A stretch of 8,865 nt of DNA from Candidatus Schekmanbacteria bacterium GWA2_38_11 (GTDB taxonomy: Bacteria; Schekmanbacteria; GWA2-38-11). Position 1 is the stretch's first letter; each line of letters starts with the position of its first letter. Positions 1 to 6,132 of this stretch are shown piece by piece. The stretch lies in assembly GCA_001790645.1 (NCBI GenBank), contig MGDB01000128.1, forward strand, positions 1-8,865, given 5' to 3'. The notes under the pieces are model-generated. The model saw nothing but the letters and a program-made list of their open reading frames with translations. It searched no databases and was not told the DNA's origin. Both the position numbers and the translations under genes were made by a program.

Positions 1-140
1 GGTTTACAAACATGATGATACCCGAAAAAATGCCGTTCCTGTAGGACTCGCCTCTTATGACACGTCAAAAGGTTTACAAACATGATGATACCCGAAAAAA
101 TGCCGTTCCTGTAGGACTCGCCTCTTATGACACGTCAAAA
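1..140. repeat. Exact 70-bp tandem direct repeat at the left edge
   Basis: Bases 1-70 are identical to bases 71-140. Each unit starts GGTTTACAAACATGATG and ends GACACGTCAAAA. The match ends at base 141 (c, against g at 71), so it spans exactly one period counted from base 1. Because 70 is not a multiple of three, the two copies are in different frames relative to Mod. The frame that encodes VYKHDDTRKN in copy 2 runs open through copy 1 from base 2, then stops at TGA 83-85 after crossing the junction. A repeat beginning exactly at the first base is what a contig-end assembly error produces. A genuine frame-shifting duplication is the alternative. Confidence 0.97.
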
Positions 141-2528
141 CTGAAGCCAAAGAAGTACGCATATGACCCGCACCTTGATCCTCAACTCGTATGGGCAGGC
201 AAGGCTGAACACACGTCCTTTGAAGTTCCAACCGTATCGTTGCATATCCACGAGCGTATAGCGCCAGAGGCAATTATCCGCTCAGTCAAAAGGGAAGACC
301 CCCAGAAGAAACTGTTTGCAACGCCTGATTTGCCATTAAAAAAGCTTGTTGAATTCTACCAGCACGAGATGGACTGGACAAACCGGTTGATTCTGGGAGA
401 TTCCCTGCTTGTTGCAAACTCACTCCTTGAGCGTGAAATGATGGCAGGCAAGGTGCAGTGCATCTTTTTTGACCCGCCGTATGGCGTAAAATTCTCATCC
501 AATTTTCAACCATCAACAAAACAGCGGGACGTCAAAGACCAGGATGAGTATCTCGTGCGCGAACCAGAACAGATACGGGCATATCGTGATACATGGCAGC
601 TTGGTATACATTCCTATCTTACGTATTTAAGAGATAGATTGTTGTCATGTCGTGACCTCCTTTCAGATACAGGAAGCATCTTTGTCCAGATTTCAGATGA
701 AAATATACATCATGTAAGAGAGTTGATGGATGAAGTGTTTGGGAAAGAGAATTTTGTTAACGTGATTACCTTTTTGAAAACCGCGGGACACACGAGCGTC
801 TTACTACCATCAATTGCAGATTATATTTTATGGTATGCAAAAGACAAAACATCTATCAAATATCGTGAACTTTTTCTAGAAAAAAGTGAAGCTGAAAATT
901 GGATGTTTGATCATTTAGAGTTGAAAAATGGTGATATTGTTTTGAAGGATTCTGTTAAGGAAATTCCTGAAGGAGCAAAATTATTACATATCGAAGATTT
1001 GAGTTCACATGGATACTCTGAAAGCACTTCTTTTGAATTTGAAATAGATGGAAAAAAGTTTAAACCACCAGTAAATAGACATTGGAGAACAACTAGGGAA
1101 GGTTTAATTAATTTATTAAAAGAAAATCGCTTGATAATCAGAGGTAACAGGATTTGCTACAAGCGATATAAAACTGATTATCCTGTATTTGGAATGAATA
1201 ACGTGTGGGATGATGTCGGCGTTGGTTACGGTGGTGATGAAAGAGTTTATGTTGTTCAAACAAATGCAAAAGTAATTCAACGTTGCATCCTCATGACCAC
1301 AGACCCCGGCGATTTGGTGTTTGATCCCACTTGTGGAAGCGGGACAACTGCCTATGTTGCCGAGCAATGGGGCAGGAGATGGATCACCTGTGATACATCA
1401 CGGGTCGCCCTTACCCTTGCGCGGCAGAGGCTGATGACAGCAGTATTCCCCTATTACAAGCTTGCCGATGAGAAGATGGGTATTAAAGGCGGTTTTATTT
1501 ACGAAGAAGTCACTCACATTACCTTAAAGTCCATCGCTCAAAATGAACCAGCACAGAAAGAGATACTCTTTGATAAACCAGAGATTGACAGGGGAATGGT
1601 TCGTGTAGCAGGACCGTTTACCGTTGAAGGAATCCCTCAGCATTCATCGGCGGATTTTGAGGGTGTGAATTTTGAATCAGAGGTAGGGGCAATTCATGAA
1701 TTGCCCCTACAAACAAATCAAATTAATGCCGAAAATCACATCCATACCCTTATCGAACTCCTTCGCAAAGACGGTGTAACCTTCCCTGAAAACAAGCGGA
1801 TGAAATTCGAAAACCTTATCCCTGTAGGCGGTGGCTTTATCCATGCTGAAGGTGAGCCTGTGGAAAAGAACGGCTTGAGGAAAGTCGCTGTATCCTTTGG
1901 ACCGCCGCATGGGCCGGTTACCGTAAGACAGGTTCAAGATGGTATCCACGACGCCTATCTCAGCGGGTACGATGCGATTATCTTCTGTGGTTTTGCCTTC
2001 GATGCCGCAGCACAGGACGTCAAGCATCCAAAAATCAAGGTCTTTTATTCACACATACGTCCTGACGTCCTTATGGGCGATTTATTGAAAACCACAGCCG
2101 CAAGCCAGTTGTTTACCGTATTTGGAGAACCTGATATTGAGATCAAAGTTGTAGGGGCAGGTCGTGACCTGCCAAAAGATAAAGGCAAAAAAGAAGATAG
2201 CAAGTACGAAGTCGTTCTCAAAGGCGTTGATATTTACGACCCCCTGACGGGCGAAGTTTACTCAGATAACGGTGATAAGATAGCCGCATGGTTTGTCGAT
2301 ACCGATTACGACAAACGCACCTTCTGCGTATCTCAGGCATTCTTCCCTGATTCCACAGCGTGGGACAAATTAAAAAGGGCTTTAAAAGCCTCAATAGATG
2401 AAGACAAATTTGAACTCCTCACCAGCACCCGCTCCCTGCCATTCAAATTAGGCACTGAAAAACACATCGCCGTCAAGGTTATTGACCATAGGGGAAATGA
2501 GGTGATGGTGGTGAGGGAGATGAAATGA
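57..2528 (+). CDS. mod: Type III restriction-modification DNA methyltransferase subunit (Mod), N6-adenine, beta class; 5' end uncertain
   Basis: This is the modification subunit of a type III R-M system, expected to transfer a methyl group from S-adenosylmethionine to adenine N6 and to specify the target for Res. The catalytic motif DPPY lies at residues 139-142 (FFDPPYGVKF). The SAM-binding motif FDPTCGSGT lies at 422-430. DPPY before FxGxG with a recognition region between them (about 230-400) is the beta-class order typical of Mod. The N-terminal YAYDPHLDPQ and HTSFEVPTVSLH segments fit large Mod-like methylases as I remember them. The C-terminal half (about 560-823) is an accessory domain containing VDIYDPLTGEV. 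The listed ATG at 57 lies in the first copy of the 70-bp repeat and uses out-of-frame sequence for its first codons (MTRQK), so the true start may be upstream of the window. The recognition region is much more AT-rich than the flanks, and two palindromic repeats lie in frame at residues 543-552 and 699-708. The TGA stop overlaps the next ATG. Confidence 0.93.
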   Translation: MTRQKVYKHDDTRKNAVPVGLASYDTSKLKPKKYAYDPHLDPQLVWAGKAEHTSFEVPTVSLHIHERIAPEAIIRSVKREDPQKKLFATPDLPLKKLVEFYQHEMDWTNRLILGDSLLVANSLLEREMMAGKVQCIFFDPPYGVKFSSNFQPSTKQRDVKDQDEYLVREPEQIRAYRDTWQLGIHSYLTYLRDRLLSCRDLLSDTGSIFVQISDENIHHVRELMDEVFGKENFVNVITFLKTAGHTSVLLPSIADYILWYAKDKTSIKYRELFLEKSEAENWMFDHLELKNGDIVLKDSVKEIPEGAKLLHIEDLSSHGYSESTSFEFEIDGKKFKPPVNRHWRTTREGLINLLKENRLIIRGNRICYKRYKTDYPVFGMNNVWDDVGVGYGGDERVYVVQTNAKVIQRCILMTTDPGDLVFDPTCGSGTTAYVAEQWGRRWITCDTSRVALTLARQRLMTAVFPYYKLADEKMGIKGGFIYEEVTHITLKSIAQNEPAQKEILFDKPEIDRGMVRVAGPFTVEGIPQHSSADFEGVNFESEVGAIHELPLQTNQINAENHIHTLIELLRKDGVTFPENKRMKFENLIPVGGGFIHAEGEPVEKNGLRKVAVSFGPPHGPVTVRQVQDGIHDAYLSGYDAIIFCGFAFDAAAQDVKHPKIKVFYSHIRPDVLMGDLLKTTAASQLFTVFGEPDIEIKVVGAGRDLPKDKGKKEDSKYEVVLKGVDIYDPLTGEVYSDNGDKIAAWFVDTDYDKRTFCVSQAFFPDSTAWDKLKRALKASIDEDKFELLTSTRSLPFKLGTEKHIAVKVIDHRGNEVMVVREMK
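745..1265 (+). other. AT-rich target-recognition segment within Mod
   Basis: This is the part of Mod between the DPPY and FDPTCGSGT motifs, roughly residues 230-403, where type III Mod proteins carry their target-recognition domain. By direct count, bases 841-1140 contain 88 G/C of 300 (29%). Bases 301-600 contain 142 of 300 (47%), and bases 1321-1440 contain 69 of 120 (58%). The shift begins around 745 and ends around 1265, matching the domain edges rather than the gene edges. This suggests that the recognition module was exchanged by recombination with a gene from a more AT-rich source. The boundaries are approximate. Confidence 0.6.
1683..1710. repeat. Perfect 28-bp palindrome inserted in frame in mod
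   Basis: The left arm GTAGGGGCAATTCA is followed directly by its exact reverse complement TGAATTGCCCCTAC, giving a 14-bp stem with no spacer. It is read in frame as VGAIHELPLQ, residues 543-552 of Mod, between a variable stretch (FEGVNFESE) and the segment starting at HIHTLIELLR. A palindrome this long and perfect inside a coding region is unlikely by chance. It resembles short REP/MITE-like dispersed palindromes with GTAGGGGC ends. That family resemblance is from memory and not checked. Confidence 0.9.
2151..2173. repeat. Second, degraded GTAGGGGC-type palindrome in mod
   Basis: The sequence begins GTAGGGGCA, the same nine bases that begin the palindrome at 1683. It then forms an inverted repeat with arms GGCAGGTC (2156-2163) and GACCTGCC (2166-2173) and a 2-nt loop. 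The right-hand CCTAC end is lost; AAAAG follows instead. It is read in frame as VGAGRDLPKD, residues 699-708, just after FGEPDIEIKV. It is probably a diverged or truncated second member of the same dispersed family. Confidence 0.75.
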
Positions 2529-2662
2529 CACGGGGTAAGAATGAAACAGTTAAAAAGTTGATTCATGCTGATATGAATCAGAAATCAGGAGAGATGTCGA
2601 TCCGGTTATTCTTGCTTCATGTGCAGACCCTTATATTGAAACTCTCTTATATGGTGGTATAG
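2525..2662 (+). CDS. Small ORF (45 aa) exactly filling the gap between Mod and the PHP-ATPase
   Basis: The ATG at 2525 overlaps the Mod stop as ATGA. The TAG stop at 2660-2662 is followed at once by the ATG of the next gene (TAGATG), so the ORF tiles the whole intergenic space. A purine-rich AGGGAG at 2514-2519 sits five bases before the ATG as a plausible ribosome binding site. The product begins MTRGKNETVKKLIHADM and ends LILKLSYMVV; it is basic at the front and hydrophobic at the end. I do not recognise it. A different frame (2572-2703) also reads like protein (DVDPVILASCADPYIETLLY), so the stretch may be a frameshifted remnant of a longer gene. It could also be a translational-coupling spacer rather than a functional peptide. 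Confidence 0.35.
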   Translation: MTRGKNETVKKLIHADMNQKSGEMSIRLFLLHVQTLILKLSYMVV

Positions 2663-5443
2663 ATGGCAGGTTTCAAATATCCAAAAGGTTCAGAATGGCG
2701 TAAATGGGATTTGCATGTGCATACCCCACACACGAAGCTGGACAACAGGTATGTTGTTTCTGCCGATATAGACATTTGGGATGAATTCTGCGAAAAAATA
2801 GAGCGATCGGATGTAGACGTTATTGGAATAACTGATTATTTTTCTGCCGATAATTACTCAACCTTTTTAAGACACTATCAAAAAAAATATCCCGATTCAA
2901 AAAAAGTTTTTTTTCTGAATATTGAGGTGCGACTAAACGAGTCTGTAAATAAAGCATTGGAAGAAGTTAATGTTCATTTGTTGTTTAATCATTGCCCCTT
3001 AGAAAACGTTGATAAATTTTTAAGTAAATTAAATATTGTTAAAACAGGCATTGATGAAAGGCCTATTACCTGTTCAGATTTAAATACGGAAGCCGATTTT
3101 AAAGCGGCATCGGTTACAAGACAGAGTATAGATGAAGCCTTTATTGAGACTTTTGGCAAAAAAGCTATTCGTCAAGATCATTTCTTGGTATTAACGGCTG
3201 CTAATAACGACGGGATTCGTCCAGAGAGAGGTAAGCACAGAAAAGAAGCAATCACAGATGAAATTGATAAATTTAGTGATGGATTTTTTGGAGGTATTCA
3301 AAACCAAGAACATTTTTTAAATATTCACAGGCTTGAAGATGAAGAGCAGTTGATTGTAAAGAAGCCAATTGTTTCTGGTAGTGATGCTCATTCCTTTGAT
3401 GAGTTAGAAAAATATTTAGGCAAAAGAGTTGTTGAGAAAGATGGTGAGGGAAAAGAAATAATAACTAAGGATATTACATGGATAAAAGCCGATCCAACAT
3501 TTGAAGGTCTTAAGCAAATATTTTATGAGCCGGAACCTTGTGAGAGAGTCTGGATTGGACCCATAGAACCTGATCAAAAAGATGGGTATAGGGTTATACG
3601 AAAAATCAAATTTAACAATACGAATGATTTTCCAGAGGAAATTGAATTCAATAAAAATTTTTGTTCGATTATAGGTAGCAGATCGTCTGGCAAATCAGCG
3701 CTTCTTGCTTATGTCGCGCACTCCATAGACAAGAAACGAACTGAGGATATGATTAAAGGGCCGGGAGAGGGAGAGAATTATTATTGGAACAAAATTACTT
3801 TTGCGTACGCAGTTGAATGGGACAACGGGCAGTCGAATGACGAAAGCCCTGGTAAGATTGTTTATATTCCGCAAAATTACTTATTTGAAAAGAGCAAAGA
3901 TCCTGACGAGATAAAAGATAAAATTGCGCCAGTATTGTTTAAAGTTCTCCCAGCTTTTGAAGCAAGATATACACAGACAGAGAGCAACATCAATGCTCAC
4001 AACCAGCAGATTTCTGAGTACGTTGATGAATGGTTTTCTTTGTCTGTCACTATTCAGTCTCTTGACAACACACTGAAGGATTTAGGGGATAAAAAAGCTG
4101 TTGAAAAGGGAAAAGAAGAACTTAATTCAAAGATAGTGAAGTTAAAGGAAGAGAACAAACTGAGCGAAGATGACATAAAGAACTATAAAAAGATTACCGC
4201 AGATATATCTGCACATGAGAGCAGAATTAAGCAAATCAACACAGAGCTTTTGCAGATCTCGGGCGTGTCAACCGAGATAAACTTCTTCAAGACACTAAAG
4301 ATTATGACTTTACCATTATTGGAAAACTTGCCGAGAAAACTCCAAGATGGCATTAGGCAAGATTTAATAAAAAAAGAGTTGGAAATTATAGCGGAGGCTA
4401 ATAAACAAGTAGTCAGTTATAAAGAGTCCATGAAAAAAGAAAAAACAGAGACAGAAGAAAAGATATTGAAAATTAAGAAAGACAATAGTGATCTTATCGA
4501 GAAATATCAAAAAAATACAGAACTGGAAGATCTTGTTCATAAAATAAACGAACATATTGCAACTATCAAGACAATAGATGATACGGTAACAGAGAAGAAA
4601 AATATCCAAAGCAAATTGAATGAATATGAAAAATCTACTAAATCAGAAATAGATCAAAGAAAATCTCTTTTGGAACAGCTAACAACAAACATAAATGATG
4701 CGGATCAAAGCTCTCTTAAGGGTATCAAATTTGGGATTGAATATGGATTTGATGAAAGTCTTGAGATAGTAACGCAAAAAATAAATACTAGAGATAAATC
4801 AGAATTTATTGAGAAAGGCTCACTCAAGATAAAAGACATTAGAGAAAATCCTGTCAAATTTCTGTCTGCCATCTATTCAGGAAAGCAAAAGGTCAATTCA
4901 GGTAATGATAAGAAAGAAGTCGCGCAGGAAATTTTAATGCTGACGGAAAAGATTCTTTTTACTGCTGAAATGGAGGGTGACAAGATAGGAGGATTCTTTG
5001 AGCCAACAATGACACCTGGCAAAAGGGCATTGTTTGCCTTGCGTCTGATTCTTGACGAATCAGACGATACGTGGCCATTGCTTATAGATCAACCTGAAGA
5101 CGATTTAGATAGTCGATCTGTTTATGCTGAGATTGTCCCATTTCTCAAAGACAAGAAAAAGGAGCGCCAAATCATACTGGTGAGTCACAATGCAAATCTT
5201 GTAATTGGTGCGGATTCCGAGCAAATAATTGTCGCTAATAGAAATGGCGATGACAGGAAAAATAAAGATGGTAAACAGTTTAATTATCTAACTGGTAGCA
5301 TTGAATATACAAAAGAGAGGGTCAAAGAGTGTGAAGACACATTAGATGCTCAAGGCATTCGCGAACATGCTTGTGAAATCTTGGATGGTGGAAAAACGGC
5401 TTTTGAGAAAAGAGAAAGGAAATATGGCTTTAAAACCAGTTGA
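2663..5443 (+). CDS. PHP-domain and SMC/ABC-like ATPase fusion (TrlF-family type)
   Basis: The 926-residue protein has two parts. The N-terminal ~300 residues are a PHP metal-dependent phosphoesterase fold: WDLHVHTP (15-22), GITDYF (55-60), NVHLLF (103-108) and SGSDAH (238-243). The rest is an SMC/RecF-like ATPase with Walker A GSRSSGKS (338-345), a charged Lys/Glu-rich coiled-coil region (about 435-680), an ABC-signature-like TPGKRALFALRL (784-795), Walker B with D-loop LLIDQPEDDLDS (806-817), and the switch histidine in LVSHNAN (839-845). This architecture matches proteins commonly annotated as TrlF-family AAA-like ATPases. By analogy it would couple ATP-driven nucleic-acid sensing to phosphodiester cleavage; that is inference. 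The PHP motif II position usually filled by His (TDH) is Tyr here. The start follows the preceding stop with no gap and only a weak GGTGG upstream, implying coupled translation. Base composition is low-GC (49 of 180 in 2881-3060). Confidence 0.88.
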   Translation: MAGFKYPKGSEWRKWDLHVHTPHTKLDNRYVVSADIDIWDEFCEKIERSDVDVIGITDYFSADNYSTFLRHYQKKYPDSKKVFFLNIEVRLNESVNKALEEVNVHLLFNHCPLENVDKFLSKLNIVKTGIDERPITCSDLNTEADFKAASVTRQSIDEAFIETFGKKAIRQDHFLVLTAANNDGIRPERGKHRKEAITDEIDKFSDGFFGGIQNQEHFLNIHRLEDEEQLIVKKPIVSGSDAHSFDELEKYLGKRVVEKDGEGKEIITKDITWIKADPTFEGLKQIFYEPEPCERVWIGPIEPDQKDGYRVIRKIKFNNTNDFPEEIEFNKNFCSIIGSRSSGKSALLAYVAHSIDKKRTEDMIKGPGEGENYYWNKITFAYAVEWDNGQSNDESPGKIVYIPQNYLFEKSKDPDEIKDKIAPVLFKVLPAFEARYTQTESNINAHNQQISEYVDEWFSLSVTIQSLDNTLKDLGDKKAVEKGKEELNSKIVKLKEENKLSEDDIKNYKKITADISAHESRIKQINTELLQISGVSTEINFFKTLKIMTLPLLENLPRKLQDGIRQDLIKKELEIIAEANKQVVSYKESMKKEKTETEEKILKIKKDNSDLIEKYQKNTELEDLVHKINEHIATIKTIDDTVTEKKNIQSKLNEYEKSTKSEIDQRKSLLEQLTTNINDADQSSLKGIKFGIEYGFDESLEIVTQKINTRDKSEFIEKGSLKIKDIRENPVKFLSAIYSGKQKVNSGNDKKEVAQEILMLTEKILFTAEMEGDKIGGFFEPTMTPGKRALFALRLILDESDDTWPLLIDQPEDDLDSRSVYAEIVPFLKDKKKERQIILVSHNANLVIGADSEQIIVANRNGDDRKNKDGKQFNYLTGSIEYTKERVKECEDTLDAQGIREHACEILDGGKTAFEKRERKYGFKTS
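5042..5066. repeat. 10-bp stem inverted repeat inside the PHP-ATPase gene
   Basis: The arms CGTCTGATTC (5042-5051) and GAATCAGACG (5057-5066) are perfect reverse complements around the loop TTGAC. The hairpin encodes part of RLILDESDD, just ahead of the Walker B motif. No T-tract follows, so it is not a standard terminator. It could be an mRNA hairpin or chance. Confidence 0.6.
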
Positions 5444-5594
5444 ATCCCAGAATGTGGAATTCAAATCCAACTGGCGTGACGAATATCTCAGGGCTATTTG
5501 TGCCTTTTCAAATGCTGACGGCGGGAAATTGATAATCGGCATTGATGATAAAGGCGATTTCAAATTCAAGATTAAAAATTTTGAAGGAGGTTAA
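5424..5594 (+). CDS. Short AlbA_2/Schlafen-type ATP-binding domain fragment (56 aa)
   Basis: The product MALKPVESQNVEFKSNW continues through YLRAICAFSNADGG and KLIIGIDDKG. This is the recognisable start of AlbA_2 (Schlafen AAA_4-type) domains, which as I recall normally begin transcriptional regulators or ATP-binding proteins of several hundred residues. Here the homology stops after about 45 residues and the protein ends DFKFKIKNFEGG, so it is a truncated remnant or, less likely, a mini-protein. ATG 5424 is preferred to the upstream in-frame ATG at 5346 because AAAGGAA lies just before it and homology begins there. It overlaps the end of the PHP-ATPase gene by 20 bases. Its last codons carry the ribosome binding site of the antitoxin, so its translation may tune expression of the following pair. 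Confidence 0.7.
   Translation: MALKPVESQNVEFKSNWRDEYLRAICAFSNADGGKLIIGIDDKGDFKFKIKNFEGG
5585..5590 (+). promoter_or_regulatory. Strong Shine-Dalgarno of the antitoxin
   Basis: A full AGGAGG lies six bases before the ATG at 5597 and within the last codons of the preceding ORF. It is the best ribosome binding site in the window. It fits the need for antitoxin to be made in excess of toxin. Confidence 0.85.
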
Positions 5595-5596
5595 CT

Positions 5597-5800
5597 ATGA
5601 AAGCCTATGAATATTTAGCAGAGATATTGCCGGATGGGCATCTGTCTATTCCAGAGGATTTAAAGGGCAAACTATCCGGAGAGTCAAAAATCAGGGTTAT
5701 GCTGCTTTTGGAAGATGAGGAGGCTGCATGGCGCAATTTTGCGGTGTCTGAATTTATGAGCGGCTATGACGCAAAGGATGCCATTTATGACAAGCTATAA
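5597..5800 (+). CDS. Antitoxin of a MazF/PemK-type toxin-antitoxin pair
   Basis: This is a 67-residue acidic protein. Residues 1-37 (MKAYEYLAEILPDGHLSIPE onward) resemble a small AbrB/MazE-like beta segment of the PDGHLSIPEDL type, normally used for operator binding and dimerisation. The tail (about 38-67; LEDEEAAWRNF, SEFMSGY, DAIYDKL) is acidic and likely wraps the toxin. The antitoxin role rests mainly on context: size, charge, position directly upstream of a MazF-like toxin, and a 14-base overlap with it. The start is well supported by the AGGAGG upstream. It lies two bases after the AlbA_2 fragment. If typical, the complex would repress its own promoter, but I see no clear operator here. 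The exact antitoxin family is not identified. Confidence 0.75.
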   Translation: MKAYEYLAEILPDGHLSIPEDLKGKLSGESKIRVMLLLEDEEAAWRNFAVSEFMSGYDAKDAIYDKL

Positions 5801-6113
5801 CTTTGGAGACATCGTTCTTGTAGGCTTCCCGCATACCGATTTGCAAGTCGTTTCTAAAAGACCCGCAATTGTTCTTTATGATGCAGGCGATCAGGACATC
5901 CTTGTTGCAAGGATAACCGCGCAGGAATACGTTACTGAAGCAGACTATAAGATTGTTAACTGGAAAGCATGCGGTCTTATTGCAGAATCATATATCAGGC
6001 TTGGAAAGCAAGCAACTTTGGAAAAGAAATACATCATAAAACGATTGGGGACTTTAGATTCCCATGAAATCAAAAACGTTAAGATAGTTTTACAAAAGAT
6101 ATTCTTGCCATAA
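5787..6113 (+). CDS. MazF/PemK-family toxin, probable mRNA endoribonuclease
   Basis: This 108-residue protein fits the compact PemK/MazF fold. It has FGDIVLVGFPHTD (6-18), SKRPAIVL (23-30) with the conserved Arg and Pro of the family, DILVARITAQ (37-46), and the C-terminal half GLIAESYIRLGKQATL, where the family usually has its conserved Ser/Thr region. MazF toxins cleave RNA at short motifs and stop growth when antitoxin is lost. I prefer ATG 5787 because homology begins at once and AAAGGA (5773-5778) lies eight bases upstream. An in-frame ATG at 5766 would add seven residues. It overlaps the antitoxin by 14 bases, a usual toxin-antitoxin arrangement. Both key regions are intact, so it is likely active. 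Confidence 0.88.
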   Translation: MTSYNFGDIVLVGFPHTDLQVVSKRPAIVLYDAGDQDILVARITAQEYVTEADYKIVNWKACGLIAESYIRLGKQATLEKKYIIKRLGTLDSHEIKNVKIVLQKIFLP

Positions 6114-6116
6114 TTT
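6089..6116 (+). promoter_or_regulatory. Weak candidate sigma-70-type promoter before res
   Basis: TTTACA (6089-6094) and TAATTT (6111-6116) are separated by 16 bases, next to an A-rich run. A start point near 6123 would leave a leader of only about ten bases before the res ATG. That would agree with the absence of a visible Shine-Dalgarno there. The region is AT-rich, so chance matches are likely. Confidence 0.22.
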
Positions 6117-6132
6117 AAAAAAATAAACGCTT

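Noticed and set aside
1..140. CRISPR array or attachment site suggested by the direct repeat
   Set aside because: There are only two contiguous copies with no spacers, and the sequence is mod coding sequence. No integrase or tRNA is nearby.
1707..2027. Minus-strand ORF of 106 codons in the C-terminal half of mod
   Set aside because: It lies opposite well-supported Mod protein sequence and has no start signal or family resemblance.
2375..2395. Small inverted repeat GGCTTT/AAAGCC near the end of mod as a terminator
   Set aside because: The stem is only six pairs with a one-base loop, there is no T-tract, and it lies well inside the coding region.
2991..3001. ATTGCCCCTTA, similar to one end of the 1683 palindrome
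   Set aside because: It has no partner arm and differs from the GCCCCTAC terminus, so it looks like a chance match.
4364..4609. Minus-strand ORF of 81 codons rich in Phe, Leu and Ile, resembling a membrane protein
   Set aside because: It is the complement of the Lys/Glu-rich coiled coil of the PHP-ATPase, which always reads as hydrophobic on the other strand.
5346..5423. Upstream extension of the AlbA_2 fragment from ATG 5346
   Set aside because: These codons overlap the C-terminal codons of the PHP-ATPase in another frame. The homology and ribosome binding site point to ATG 5424.
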